64,000 bases of DNA from Chimonanthus salicifolius (GCA_013350335.1 CM023539.1:38860631-38924630), one strand, 5' to 3'; shown: positions 11,222 to 22,836, counted from the stretch's first letter. The notes: generated by a model not told the origin, from the sequence alone. A program made the numbers and translations.

Positions 11222-12449
11222 TAACTAAGCAAATTATACCAACCGGCCGTTTCAATTGAGTCGTGTTGCACATGTGTGGCACTAAAAGGGTCTTGTGGGT
11301 CGGCCTCATTTCATAGGGATGTATTCAAAGGAAAGTTATTTTTAGAATTATGTAGTTTATAGAAATAAGAGCCCCTTGATTTTAGAAGCCATGACTTTTA
11401 AGGTCGAAAGTCATCGTCAAATTAGGATCAATTTGGGATGGATTTCAATCCAATGGTGAAATCAATTCTAAATAGGTTTAAATTCCGTAGGAATCCAATT
11501 CATGGGACTAGATGCGTGTGAAGGGGGAAAGAGGTATTGGTGGGGTCTAAGTGAGTCCATGCCATTTGGGCAAAAGAAAATTTTGTCTCTCACAAGAGAC
11601 GTCTCTTTGAGCAATTTTTCTATTACTACCTAAATCATTATATGACATATCTAATTTCAAGTTATATGACACTCATCTTCAGACACTAAGTTGTTATCTG
11701 AACTAGATAATTTTGATACCCTATCAAATAAATTGATTTTGCTTGCAGTTGAAATGGCCCGTAAATTGAAGATGATGAGCAAGTAATTAAAACATGTAGA
11801 ACAATTTTTCATCAAAAGCATGTAGCATAGCTGGTAAGTGCTCATTTTGCGAACATAGTGATTGCAGTATCACCATTTAGAGATAATGTAGGACAAGTTA
11901 TATGAAGAAAATGGTTGGAGAGAAATGGGATAGGATAAGTAAGCATCAACGTAGATAGATGGGATAAATGGAATAGATGATGACGATGTAGAATAGATGT
12001 AGAAATTAGAATGCCCCTAGAAAATAGAGAGAAGTGAATGACAAAAGAAATATAGAAGGAAGAAATTACCAAGTGAAAATATTCAGGTAGTAACTATTAT
12101 CCCTATTCTGTGAAACTGAATTGTGTTGTACTATTTCAATTTTTATTCTCATCACCCAAAAAATTGAAAAACGTGGTCTTGTTTCTCTTCTGCTGAATTA
12201 AACGACTTAAAATCATGCAGAAATGGGAGTTAAGGAGAAAGAAGCTTTATCCCTCAACCTTGATACCTTGTGTGAATATGAAAAGCCTTACTTTTGGTGA
12301 ATTCTTTTTGCTGCAACAAAGTTGAATGCTATGAGGGCTAAATTGAACCCTTTTTTTAAAAAAATTCTTGATGTACATTTCTGCATGGATTCTTTGAAAT
12401 GTGTGAATGCAACCATGTTGGACATGTCTCCATGTCAGTTCTCTTGTTT
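11222..12449. other. No recognised gene
   Basis: Mostly AT-rich sequence with frames too short to interpret. The right part may already belong to the LINE relic that follows. Confidence 0.4.
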
Positions 12450-13350
12450 CGGCCTGCTTCTTTTCCCATGTTTTATTGGATGATTGCTTCTCTGTTTATG
12501 GTGATCAAGTTGTTTGGGATATTTGGTTTCTAAGGAATATCTCAAGACTTTGAAGTTGATCATTTTACCTCCTCCACCTCTTTGGTAGCATGCACCTTAT
12601 TCCCTCTGAAGAACAATCTCAAGTTTGGGGGCCTAATGAGTCGGGTATTTTTTACTCAAGTCTTTCTTCGCTTGGAGCAACGGTCATGGGTCTATCCCTA
12701 TTGTTAGCCCTGCAATTTGGTTCTCTCAAGCTCCTTTGAGGGTGGTTACCTTCTTCTAGATTGCTAGTCTTGGTAAAATCCTCTCATAATAACCTTCGAA
12801 AAAGGTGTTGTGTTATGGTCATTGCTTACACTCTGTGTATGTGGCCTTTCAAAGATGTGAATCTCCTCCTTCTTCGTTGCCTCTTTTTTCCAAAGTGTGA
12901 AATCATACAGTCAGTCTTTTCGATGTTTAGTGGACAACGCCATCATCAGTTTCTCCTCTCATACTATTCGTCGAGATTCTCTATCCTTTGACAATCAACC
13001 CTTTTAGCTACAATTTAGAGTATTTGGTTGGAGCAAAATAATCGTGTATTTCAAGGTAAAGCTAAAAATCCTTTTAAAGTCAACTGTAAAGTGAAGGCGA
13101 AGTTTGTTTCTTGAGTGACTATCCTTAAGGAGTTCCAAGATTTTCATTCTCTTATCTTTCGAGAGCTTGGAAGAGTGTAATGGTCTTATTTAGCCTAGTG
13201 GCGTTCCTCCTTTCACCATCGAGGCTTGTAGATTTTTTGTGTTTGGTGCTCGCTGTTCCCTTTAATTGTAATCTTTGTTTCTCTTTGTTGTACTTTTCTT
13301 TGGGGCACTTCTTGTGCCATTTCTTAATGAAGTTGCCATTAAAATAAAAA
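12450..13350 (+). mobile_element. LINE 3'-end relic (zf-RVT region)
   Basis: With frameshifts and stops, the plus strand encodes pieces of the zinc-binding region that follows the reverse transcriptase in plant LINEs: KSFFAWSNGHGSIPIVSPA, then QAPLRVVTFF and IASLGKIL, then NNLRKRCCVM (frame shift near 12775). The end TTCTTAATGAAGTTGCCATT followed by an A-rich tract resembles a LINE 3' terminus. It is thoroughly degraded, and the 5' limit is uncertain. Confidence 0.65.
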
Positions 13351-13602
13351 ATACATTTTTCTAGATGTTTTTGGTAATGGAAGATGGCAAAATATTGTCA
13401 CACCTTCTTTCAAGTGTAACAAAAATATTGACACCTTTGCCACTCGATTTACTTTATTTTATATTAGTGTTGTTTTCACACCTCACTTTCATTTAAAAAT
13501 AGAATATAAATTCACTTAAATATTATGTTGCATATGTGAATCCAATGCTTCGGTCTCAGATTATGACATGAAGAACATGCAACTAAGATAAGGGGACTGA
13601 TG

Positions 13603-13753
13603 GGGACAATCCTTTTTTTTAAAGGGATACTCCTAGTACTTTTATTTTAAGATGACAAAAATTATCTCCTGCCCTGAAATTTCAGAAGGGCATTTCTGTC
13701 CTTTAAATCAAATAAAGGTACTGGGATGTCCCCTTATAAATTAAGGGTATCCC
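13603..13753. repeat. Small inverted repeat (MITE-like)
   Basis: AAAGGGATACTCCTAGTACT near 13621-13640 is the approximate reverse complement of AGGTACTGGGATGTCCCCTT near 13716-13735. The outer GGGGACAATCC and AAGGGTATCCC blocks pair as well. It resembles a short non-autonomous element; no target duplication was resolved. Confidence 0.5.
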
Positions 13754-14443
13754 AATGCATTTATTAAAAAAAAAAAAATGGTAAAACTAAAAATTAGTTC
13801 TGAATATGGTAGAAATGGAACCTGTGGAAGCATTTTGGGGTTATAGGCATCTTTTGCTCATGCATGTGCCTTTCTAGCATTAGTATTCTTTGGGCCAGAG
13901 TTTTGATGCAAAACATAAAAGAGAGATTCAAATAAGAATACAAAAACATGAAGCAATATCTATGATAATGCTGCTTAGTGAATGATAATTGACTTATTAT
14001 TCACTAATTGACTTATTAAAAACAAAAAAGAATGATAATTGACTTGACTCTATGTGGCACAGCTTCCACAAGTAATGTTTTATCTCCAAAATATTTCCTC
14101 CTATTGCATGCCTTATCCCATATTTCTTGGTTTACACATTAACAGGCAACAAGTTCAGTTTGAAATTGAAGATATTTAAGTAATGTTTTCAAAGTGGTGG
14201 GCTTCATATGGTTGTTCATGCTTTGATTGTATCTAGACCATTATTTGCATACTATGTCTGCTGTTCTTTTTTAGTAGCTGTATGGTACATATAGGGCAGA
14301 CACTCTCTTTGATAATTTGAGCTATGTGTCATGGGTCGAGACTCCGTGACCGGACAATCAGCTATGAAAGTCAAGATCGGTGCCAAAATTGTACACAAGG
14401 CACGGCCAAACTTGAAGAACAAAAGTTTTCAATGTATAAAGAT

Positions 14444-14521
14444 TTCCAGAATGCTCGAGAATGGCTTGGAATGTACAAGAAGAGTTCGGAATAATGTGAA
14501 AGGTTCCAGAATGTTCAAGAA
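14444..14521. promoter_or_regulatory. Array of heat-shock elements
   Basis: The consensus of alternating GAA and TTC at 5-bp steps is met at 14504-14521 by TTCcaGAAtgTTCaaGAA, four perfect units. A second run at 14444-14471 keeps the same 5-bp phase over six units with two imperfect ones (TTC, GAA, cTC, GAA, gCT, GAA). Partial units (TTCtaGAG, TCTAGAA) continue to about 14665. This is how heat-shock factors bind DNA. Activity is an inference. Confidence 0.65.
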
Positions 14522-14656
14522 GACTCTATAAGGTTCTAGAGTGGTGTAGACTTTTATAAAATAATTTAAAGTTGTCTACAATAATATAGAAGTGTCTAGA
14601 ATTGTGTAGAGTTTTGTAGAAGAGTCTAGAACTTTATGTAATTTTCTAGAAGTGTA

Positions 14657-15084
14657 GTCTAGAGCAAAGGTTGAAATATCGGCCGATACATATCGTATCG
14701 GCCGATATGTATTGGTATTTTAATACCGAACGATATCGGCCGATACGATTATATATCGGCCGTACATAAATATTATCGGCCGATATGGTCGATATTCGGT
14801 CCGAAATATCGGTCACAATATCGGCATTTAAAAATTTATTTTTTTAAAAAACACCGATACGGTTTTTACACTGTTTTCCACGGTTTTTTGCGGTTTTTAA
14901 CGATTTTTCGCGGTTCTTCACGGTTTTTAACGGTTCAGGATTTACGGCTTTCACGGGTTCTCACGGTTTTTTGCGATTTTTTGCAGTTTTTTCACGGTTC
15001 CGATATCGGAGGAGAGAGAAAATTATCGGCCGATATTTCGACCGATATATCATTTTAAACGTTTTTTAAATCCCTGGTCTAGAG
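14657..15084. mobile_element. hAT-like MITE of the TATCGGCCGATA family, copy A
   Basis: The body (14665-15076, 412 bp) is flanked by a perfect 8-bp TSD, gtctagag (14657-14664 and 15077-15084). It starts CAAAGGTTGAAATATCGGCC and its other end, reverse-complemented, starts CAGGGATTTAAAAAACG. Inside are several TATCGGCCGATA palindromes and a series of ACGGTTTTT-type repeats. There is no coding capacity. TSD length and the (C/T)AGGG end suit the hAT superfamily. Confidence 0.8.
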
Positions 15085-15207
15085 TGTCTAGGAGTGTGAG
15101 AAAATATCTAAGATATTTTAATGGAGACTTCTAGAATAAGAACTTTCATGTGGTGTAGGTGATGTCACTTGGCACACCCCTAGCCACTCATGCTCCATTG
15201 TCTCACT

Positions 15208-15214
15208 TATAAAA
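15208..15214 (+). promoter_or_regulatory. TATA box of the LTR-like block
   Basis: TATAAAA in the context CACTTATAAAAGGAGG, about 700 bp after the heat-shock elements (about 290 bp without the nested MITE). It would start a transcript near 15240 running toward ALS. Confidence 0.45.
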
Positions 15215-15650
15215 GGAGGTGAGCGTCTCACTTGCAAAGCTACCTCCACATAGAGCTTGAGAGAGGAGTCAAGCTAGAGAGGAGTGAAACTTAGGAAAGA
15301 GTTGCACTCTCCAGGGTCTAGCCAACTGATCTAACCTAGAGGTAAGTGCTTACAAAATGTCTAAGCCTTATATTATCTTTGTGTTTAATTCAAGTAAGTG
15401 CATTCTTAGCATTCCCATCTATGTTTCTGTGTGTTTTGGCTCGATCACATTAGTTTAAAGAGTGATCAAATTAATGATAAAACTAACTCACTTGATGATA
15501 GACTGATCGAGACTTCGAGTGAGTGCCATTCACCTAGTCTTGTGGCATGTGGCTCCGGTAGGTCTCATTATTATCATGCCTTTATTATGCCCTTGATAAT
15601 CTAATGCAGTGGGTAATTTGGAACTGGTCAGCATGGCGAACTGTCCACAT

Positions 15651-16535
15651 CTAACAATGATAAAATTGGACGGGTAGGATCATCCAATGGTTTTTCGTGG
15701 CTACTTGAGATCCAGCAGTTTGAAGATGGTAGGAGCTCTCAAGTTACCACCTTCGAAGAAATCTCGAAGAGAGAGGAACCGAGAAATTACAAAATTAGGT
15801 ACAGATTACAATATTGACCGTTGAATAAATTTAATATTTATTTATAAAAGAGGTCTTAAAATGACATAACAAAAAACGTAATTTCTTTCATTGGGTCTTA
15901 TGTCATCCTTTGGGTGAAATCTCTATCTGGGACTCTTAAGCAGTACTTGTGAACCCATCTTCATTTTTTCCAAAATCTCTCTTTCAATTAATATTTTAAA
16001 ATTTTATTAGAGTTGGCGAGTTGAGTTAACCCAACTACATGAAATTTTTACCAAAAAAAATTATTTGATTATCATATTAGAAAAAAAAAACTCAATTCAA
16101 CTTGTTCCATTACTAACTTAGAGATGGAATCTCACACCCATTCTTGTGTAAAACTTTCTTTTAAGGCTTCTATTGTCAAATGTTAACTATTTTGAATATT
16201 TAAATGTTAAAAGTTTCAATTTCTAAAAAAATAAATATTTAAATTTAAGTGTTTAGCATACAATAGATTAAAAGCAAATATTATTAAAGATAATAGATTT
16301 TGATTTAAGGGAGAATATAGGAGTGAAATTGTTTTCAAGTTTAAGTACTTAAATGAAAACCACTCTGTTCAACTAATATATATATTATAATATTTGAATC
16401 GAATTTTAATAAGTGAAGTCTTTATACGAGTGTAGGTTAGATTATTTTAAATAATTAAATTTAGTAATCTAATCAAATTTTGAATTGAATTAAATTTTCT
16501 TATTTTTTATAATTTAAAAGAGTAGAAATAAATGG
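15651..16535. other. 5' flank of the ALS gene
   Basis: AT-rich DNA lying directly upstream of the ALS leader. Several TATA-like sites (for example TATATATATTATAAT near 16378-16392) could serve as the core promoter, but none stands out. No other gene is seen. Confidence 0.4.
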
Positions 16536-16575
16536 ATGGACGGGAAGACGAAGACCTCTCTTAGCACTCCGTCGT

Positions 16576-16599
16576 CTCTCTCTCTCTCTCTCTCTCTCG
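16576..16599. repeat. (TC)n microsatellite in the ALS leader
   Basis: About 11-12 TC repeats directly precede CGCTGCAATGG. It lies in the presumed 5' untranslated leader. The repeat is in frame with an upstream ATG at 16536 and would encode Leu-Ser repeats if translated. Confidence 0.9.
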
Positions 16600-16604
16600 C
16601 TGCA

Positions 16605-18581
16605 ATGGCCGCAGAGCTCTCGCTCGCTTCCAAAGCTTCTGCTTCACCTTTTCCTTCTTCCTTTCCATCTCCTTCTAAATTTCTAAAGCCATATACTAAG
16701 ATCTCTCTCCCCAACTTGAAAAATTATCGAAAACCCTCTCCATCTCGTTCTCTCTCCATCACCAATACCCTTCTTGATTCTTCTTCCATCCCTGCCACAG
16801 CCACTGTCCCTCCCAAGCCCCTTATTTCCCGTTTTTCCCCTGACCAGCCCCGTAAAGGCGCCGATGTCCTTGTGGAGGCGTTGGAGCGGGCTGGCGTGGA
16901 CCTCGTATTTGCCTACCCGGGTGGCGCGTCCATGGAGATCCACCAGGCTCTAACCCGCTCCTCTACTATAAAAAACGTCCTATGCCGCCATGAGCAGGGA
17001 GAGATCTTCGCTGCCGAGGGTTACGCCCGCGCCTCTGGCCGCCCGGGTGTTTGCATTGCTACATCAGGCCCCGGCGCTACCAACCTTGTCAGTGGGTTGG
17101 CTGACGCTCTCCTCGACAGCATTCCCCTAGTTGCCATCACTGGCCAGGTCCCTCGCCGCATGATCGGCACGGATGCCTTCCAGGAGACCCCAATCGTTGA
17201 GGTCACTCGCTCCATTACCAAGCATAATTACCTCGTCCTTGATGTGGATGATATCCCACGCATAGTCCGTGAGGCCTTCTTCCTTGCCATCACCGGTCGC
17301 CCCGGTCCAGTCCTCATTGACATCCCCAAGGACATCCAGCAGCAGCTCTCCATCCCCAATTGGGACCGCCCCATATCGCTCCATGGGTATGTCTCCCGCC
17401 TCCCCAAACCCCCCAAAACGTCCCAATTGGAACAGATTCTGCGCCTTGTATCCGATTCAAAGAAACCCATATTATATGTTGGTGGGGGGTGCTTGAATTC
17501 CAGCTCTGAGCTGCGCCACTTTATTGAGCTTACTGGAATCCCTGTCACCAGTACTCTGATGGGCCTTGGTGCATATCCTTCTGATGGGGATCTTTCACTG
17601 CGGATGCTTGGAATGCATGGGACCGTCTATGCAAACTATGCCGTCGATAAATCAGATCTATTGCTTGCATTCGGTGTCCGCTTTGATGATCGTGTCACTG
17701 GAAAATTAGAAGCTTTTGCCAGCAGGGCGAAGATTGTGCACATCGATATTGACTCGGCAGAGATTGGGAAGAACAAGCAACCCCATGTGTCAATCTGTGG
17801 TGATGTGAAGCTGGCACTGGAAGGGTTGAATTCTCTATTGGAGGAGAGGAAAGCAACCAGGAAGCTCAATCTTGATTTTTCTTCCTGGAGGGAAGAACTT
17901 GATGAACAGAAGAATAAGTTCCCATTGAATTTCAAGACCTTTGGAGAAGCAATTCCTCCCCAGTATGCTATTCAAGTATTGGATGAGTTGACAAATTCAG
18001 ATGCTATCATAACCACTGGCGTTGGCCAGCACCAGATGTGGGCTGCGCAATGGTACAATTACAAGAATCCGCGCCAATGGGCAACTTCAAGTGGGCTAGG
18101 GGCCATGGGTTTTGGCCTGCCTGCGGCATTGGGTGCTGCATGTGCCTGCCCTGATTTGACTGTTGTTGATATTGATGGCGATGGAAGCTTTCTAATGAAC
18201 ATCCAGGAGCTCGCAACAATTGGAATATCAAGGCCTAATCTCAAGATGATGATCTTAAATAACCAGCATTTGGGTATGGTTGTGCAATGGGAAGACCGGT
18301 TTTATAAGGCAAATCGGGCACATACTTATTTGGGTGATCCAATGAATGAGGCTGAGATATTCCCAAATTTCTTGAAGTTTGCAGAAGCTTGCCATATACC
18401 TGCTGCCCGTGTGACAAAGAAGTGTGAATTGAGGGATGCAATTCGGAAGATGTTAGAGACTCCTGGGCCATACCTTTTGGATGTTGTTGTGCCTCATCAG
18501 GAGCATGTGTTGCCCATGATTCCAAGCGGTGGGGCATTTAAAGATGTGATCATGGAGGGTGATGGGAGAACAAAGTACTGA
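16605..18581 (+). CDS. ALS: Acetolactate synthase catalytic subunit, chloroplastic
   Basis: A single uninterrupted frame of 658 codons. The enzyme (AHAS, EC 2.2.1.6) uses thiamine diphosphate, FAD and Mg2+ to join pyruvate with pyruvate or 2-ketobutyrate, the first common step to valine, leucine and isoleucine, in the plastid. I chose the ATG at 16605 (context [19 protein letters not shown] start) because the in-frame ATG 69 bp upstream would only add residues encoded by the CT repeat. Residues 1 to about 80 are rich in Ser and basic residues, as in a transit peptide. The catalytic Glu is in RHEQGE (E130). The ThDP motif GDGS lies at 525-528 with NN at 552-553. Sites where herbicide-resistance changes are known carry the susceptible residues: A108, P183, A191, D362, R363, W562, S641, G642 (Arabidopsis A122, P197, A205, D376, R377, W574, S653, G654). 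Length and intronless structure match plant ALS genes. The gene looks functional. Confidence 0.97.
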   Translation: MAAELSLASKASASPFPSSFPSPSKFLKPYTKISLPNLKNYRKPSPSRSLSITNTLLDSSSIPATATVPPKPLISRFSPDQPRKGADVLVEALERAGVDLVFAYPGGASMEIHQALTRSSTIKNVLCRHEQGEIFAAEGYARASGRPGVCIATSGPGATNLVSGLADALLDSIPLVAITGQVPRRMIGTDAFQETPIVEVTRSITKHNYLVLDVDDIPRIVREAFFLAITGRPGPVLIDIPKDIQQQLSIPNWDRPISLHGYVSRLPKPPKTSQLEQILRLVSDSKKPILYVGGGCLNSSSELRHFIELTGIPVTSTLMGLGAYPSDGDLSLRMLGMHGTVYANYAVDKSDLLLAFGVRFDDRVTGKLEAFASRAKIVHIDIDSAEIGKNKQPHVSICGDVKLALEGLNSLLEERKATRKLNLDFSSWREELDEQKNKFPLNFKTFGEAIPPQYAIQVLDELTNSDAIITTGVGQHQMWAAQWYNYKNPRQWATSSGLGAMGFGLPAALGAACACPDLTVVDIDGDGSFLMNIQELATIGISRPNLKMMILNNQHLGMVVQWEDRFYKANRAHTYLGDPMNEAEIFPNFLKFAEACHIPAARVTKKCELRDAIRKMLETPGPYLLDVVVPHQEHVLPMIPSGGAFKDVIMEGDGRTKY

Positions 18582-18870
18582 TCTTTTTCTGAAGGTAAAA
18601 CTCCTGGTTCCCTTGCAACATGCATATTGCACCAAAATTTAAGCCCAAGTCAGTTTTCTTGCGAGGTTTATTTCAATGTTTGCTTTTTCCTTGTTGTTTC
18701 TATTTTATTCCTGTTGTTTGAGTTAATGGATTTTCATAGTAGCGAGGACTAGTTTTTCTTTATACCAAATTTTGATGTAGGTTTCATTGTAATGATCTTT
18801 ATAGGTGTTTGTTATGTTACATTGTAGCATGGGGAGATGCATTGGATCTGAATGCTGATTTGTATAGCAA
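18582..18870 (+). other. ALS 3' flank, probably 3' UTR
   Basis: T-rich DNA between the ALS stop and the LINE insertion, with no gene. The polyadenylation site was not identified. The same flank continues beyond the LINE at 21625. Confidence 0.5.
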
Positions 18871-19081
18871 TCTTTAGACAATTTTTTGAAACAGTGGCAA
18901 ATAATTTCATTAATTCACATAAGAAAGTACAAATGAGAAGGTGTTTAGTATAAGAGAGTTATAAAAGGCTAGAAGAAGGACACCAAGAGGTTAAGCAAGT
19001 GGAGCCTACATGTACAATGCTCTACAGTAAACATAAGATGCAATAGAATAAGTAACCCCATACACCCAAAAGAGGCCGAAA

Positions 19082-19967
19082 TCAAAATAGCGCCAATGCC
19101 AGTCTGTGCTTTTGTACTTCGAACTTCGCTAGGAAGTCGGCAACATTGTTTGCCGACCGCGCTATATGTGCGAAGGTGATTCCTCCTAGCCTACTCAACT
19201 TCCTAATGTCCCTAACAATGTTTACTAATTTCCACGGAGTCGGAGTGGGGGTGTGGCATTCTATTGCTAGCCTCGGAGATGGCATTAGTAGAGTCACCTT
19301 CAACAATGAGATTAACATCTCCAAACTTAGACCAAATCTGAAGGGCTCTTCTGATTGCTCTCAGTTCTGCCTCATTGGATTCCATGATCCCTAAAGGCTT
19401 AGAGAATGCTAATATCATCTTACCCCTATCGTCATGAATCACTCCCCCTATTCTTGCCGGACTAGGCTTACCCCTTGCTTCCCCATCCACATTGAATTTA
19501 CATGAACCCTGTGGTGGTGCTAACCACTGTACCTTACGTTTCTTATTTAATCCCCCTCATACAACCTTCTTATGACAGATAGCCTAGGAGATGGCATTAG
19601 TAGAGTCACTTTCGACAATGAGGTTAACATCTCCAAACTTAGACCAAATCTGAAGGGCTCTCATGATTGCTCTCATTTCTACCTCATTTGACTCCATGAT
19701 CCCTAAAGGCTCAGAGAATGCTAATATCATCTTACCCCTATCTTCATGAATCACTTCCCCTATTCTTGCCGGACCAGGCTTACCCCTTGCTTCCCCATCC
19801 ACGTTGAATTTACATGAACCCTGTGGTGGTGCTAACCACTGTACCTTAGGTTTCCTATTTTTACTAATCCCCCTCATACAACCTTCCCATGACAGATAGA
19901 AGTCTTCTGGTGATAGTCCAACAAACTCCTTGGACATGGATAACCAGCATATCAATTGCCACTTCAC
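19082..19967 (-). pseudogene. LINE RNase H domain, partly duplicated
   Basis: The RNase H type found at the end of plant LINEs is seen twice. The copy at 19967-19584 has FNVDGEARGKPGPARIG with catalytic-type Asp, then the Glu of the MESNEVEMRAI helix, then the Asp of VESDSTNAIS. The copy at 19490-19212 has the same elements and is followed in another frame by the C-terminal part (GGITFAHIARSANNVADFLA, 19200-19100). The repeat arises from a 312-bp tandem duplication. Frameshifts make it a pseudogene. Confidence 0.85.
19270..19898. repeat. Tandem duplication of about 312 bp within the LINE
   Basis: Unit 1 (19270-19581) and unit 2 (19582-19898) both begin GCCT(C/A)GGAGATGGCATTAG and end ATGACAGATA. 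They differ at scattered bases. It duplicates the core of the RNase H coding region. Confidence 0.85.
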
Positions 19968-20459
19968 ATTTTCAAAACTTCTCCTATAGTCCTCGTCTTT
20001 CCTTCAAAGATTCTGTCATTCCGCTTTTTCCAAATTCCCAAAAGATTGAGTTGGAACTAGTCTCCATGCCACCGTGTACCTACCTCTAAAGGCTCCCCCC
20101 CCCCCAAGACCACTCTGAAACAACCTCCTCCACGCCTGCTCCTCAAGACCCACAAGCAACCGAATAGATTTAGGAAGCGACGCCAAATGTCCCCCGTGAA
20201 TCGGCATCTACATCTTCTTGGTTCAGCGCTGCTCTACATAGTCTAGGGAATAGTTCCATAAAGTGGCTTCCCCACCCAATTGTCTTTCCAAAATGGAACT
20301 CTTATCTCCTTTCCCTACCAAAATCCTGATCATGTCCTGGAAAGCGTCATCCATCCTTCCCTCACTGTTCCCTATCCTAATTAAGGCTTTCGCCACCAAG
20401 CAACCTTCCCTAGCTGCCCTATAGCCTAATCTCCATTCCCCAGTTCTTCCTCACTATAC

Positions 20460-21614
20460 CTAGCTACCAATACCTTCCTCCATAGGGCTTCCTTCTCTGA
20501 CGAGAATCTCTAAAGCCATTTGCAATAGAGTATGATTCCCATCTCTAATGCTGTATAACCCCAGGCCACCCTTCTCTTTAATAGCCATGGCCTCTTCCCA
20601 TTTCACTAAATGGATTCTCTTAGGCTCTTTCTTACCCTCCCAAAGAAAATCTGTATGAAGTTTTTCTAACTTCTTTGCTACTCCCTTGGGTATTTCAAAC
20701 AAAGAAAGGAAATAGGTGGGAAGATTCATCAAGATCGATTTGATTAGAGTCATCCTACCTCAGATTGAGAGGTATGATTTGTTCCAGGCATTGAGCCTCT
20801 TGGCCACCCTTACTATGATAGGATCTCAAAAGGATTTGGATATAGGATTGCCACCGACCGGCAATCCCAGATAGGTGAATGGGATTTTACCCACTCCACA
20901 CTCCACTTCCCTTGCCAACAATTCCACCTCCTTGTTTTCCAGTCCCAAGCCGATTATGCTGCTTTTACCTATGTCTATCCTAAGTCCCGATGCTAATTTG
21001 AAATACCTCAGGGCAATTTTCACCCCAAATAACTCCTCTCTAGATGCTTCACTAAACAAGAGAGAACCATCTACAAATTGTAGGTGGCTAATTGAAAAAC
21101 TGCTCGGGCATACTTCAAGGCCTTTAATGAACACTCGCTCCTTGCCCTCAACATAAGGCCATTAAGGGCCGCCTCAACTACCATAGTGAAGAGGAATGGG
21201 GATAGTGGATCACCCTGCTTTAAACCATTAGAAGCTCTACTTGGGTCAGTTGGTGAACCATTCACTAAGACGAAGTAAGAGGAGCCTTGGACACTTGCCT
21301 TTAACCAAAACCTCCACTTGGGTCCAAAACCCAGTCTCATAAATAGGTAGTCCACGAATTCCCACCTAACGTGATTGTAAGCCCTCTCCATGTCTAGTTT
21401 CAGTAGTACACCACTCAGGCCATCCTTGCGTCTAGCCTGGATTATCTCATTGGCTATCAATACCACATCTGGAATTTGTTTCCCCTCTATGAATGCTCCC
21501 TGAGATTCTCCAATGATAGAACTAAGTCTCACAGCTAGAAGTTTGGACACACACCCTACTAAGCTTATAAGTCTATAGTGTGATAGTTCAGAAGCCCCCT
21601 TCCCTTTTTGGCAT
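20460..21614 (-). pseudogene. LINE reverse transcriptase, inactive
   Basis: On the minus strand from 21614: palm motifs LLKLDMERAYNHV (21391-21353), NGLKQGDPLSPFLF, then QFVDGSLLFSEA near 21070, then FTYLGLPVGGNP, and after a stop the segment through TLIKSILMNLPTYFLSLFEI. The usual F/Y-A-D-D box reads FVDG, so a catalytic Asp is lost. At least three stops or frame shifts (near 21140, 20826 and 20755) break it. The apparent initiating Met lies in the flanking target duplication, so it is not a real start. Confidence 0.88.
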
Positions 21615-21624
21615 TCTTTAGACA

Positions 21625-22836
21625 TCAGAAGCTATTTTGTATTGCATGATGAACTTTTATTTGAAATTGGGTACTTTACTTCAGGAGAAACCACCCATAT
21701 CATATTTTAAGTCTAGCATTTGGTACTCCTGTTGCAACTTTCAAGGGCAATTTGATGAGAGCCTCAACACAATGGCAGGTGCTCTGGGTCACATCCTTAC
21801 CATTGTGATTTATTAATTACCACTATTCCTCCAAAAAAAAGAGAGAAAAAAGAATGGGTTCGTTTTGTTTCCAAAAAAGGAGAATGGGTTTGTCGCTTGG
21901 CTATTTTGAATGTAGCTCCTGGTACTTAGATTGCAAGGCGGCACTTGCTGAACAGTCTTTTGTCATTATTTGTTTTAAACATAGTAGTCAAGGCACCAAA
22001 TGGTCCTAGAGCCTATGGTGCAAGTTACATGTCTAGGTGCAAGCCTAATTCTACTATGCATTTATTTAGATGCTTGAAATATATTTGTTGATTCATGGAT
22101 TTGTGTCCTTATTGTGTCAATGTTAATATAATACACCACTTCTCATTGAAAGCACCCAAATGTATTGGCAATTGAACTTCCAAGCACATTATATATGTAT
22201 TCTATACATGCACAAGTATATTATCTAATAGATAGAGTTTCTAATTAAATATTATCAAGATTACAGATGAGAGGTTCAAGGAGGAGAGGACCGATGAAAA
22301 CATGGAGAGAAGGGATAAAGAAAGACATGATAAATTTTGAAGTGACAGATACAGATGCAATAGTTCATGATAAAGTCAAATGATAAAGCAGAATTGAAAA
22401 GTCGCTCCTAAATAGCTGAAATAATGGAAATTGATAGATGTTGATAACAATTACTTTATGTTAACTATAATGTTTACTGCCATTTTAAAATCTTTAAAAA
22501 GTTAGCTCATTATAGAGAAAAGGTTTTAAAAATCTAGGTTTTAGGTGATCCAGCCTTAGAGCTAGGTGAGGCGCAAATGGAGCTAGGAGAGGTGTAAAAT
22601 AGGTCTGGAACCTAGGCGAGGACCTGACACAACTAAAGAGTGCCTTTGAATAATGTGGGTTGAAAAGGTTAGCCACTTGCCTATTGCTGCTATTCTCTTC
22701 ACAGATGTCAGATATGTACTTTGAATGATTGAATCCCTCATTTGATGCAAGAATGGAACCTTCCCACTATCCAATTGATATCAAAGTACCCTGTCTCAAA
22801 GAAGCCAATCATGGCCATAGAGTACCCAATTAAGGT
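21625..22836. other. No recognised gene
   Basis: This continues the ALS 3' flank that was displaced by the LINE. Only short frames are seen. An A-rich, GA-rich run occurs at about 21830-21880. Confidence 0.45.

Larger units (their letters stand above)
14325..15650 (+). mobile_element. LTR-like block with its own promoter (end unresolved)
   Basis: From TGTGTCATGGGTCGAGACTC onward the block has an LTR-like plan: a regulatory-looking region full of TCTAGAA and GTTCTAGA motifs, a TATA box (15208-15214), then a leader-like region. The central part is interrupted by a hAT-type MITE. No primer-binding site, pol domain or second copy was found, and I could not fix the right end or a target duplication. 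It could be a degraded solo LTR of a copia element. The right boundary given is approximate. Confidence 0.45.
18871..21624 (-). mobile_element. 5'-truncated LINE (non-LTR retrotransposon) with 10-bp TSD
   Basis: The inserted body (18881-21614, 2734 bp) is flanked by a perfect tctttagaca duplication (18871-18880 and 21615-21624). Read on the minus strand it carries a reverse transcriptase, then the zf-RVT region, then RNase H, and ends ATTAATGAAATTATTTGCC...TTTCAAAAAAT, a short A-tail beside the TSD. The endonuclease half is missing, a normal 5' truncation at insertion. Stops, frameshifts and loss of the RT active site show it is dead. It lies 290 bp past the ALS stop. Confidence 0.92.

Noticed and set aside
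21071..21625. Met start of the LINE reverse-transcriptase frame
   Set aside because: The ATG lies in the 10-bp target duplication, so it is host DNA joined to a truncated element and not a true start.
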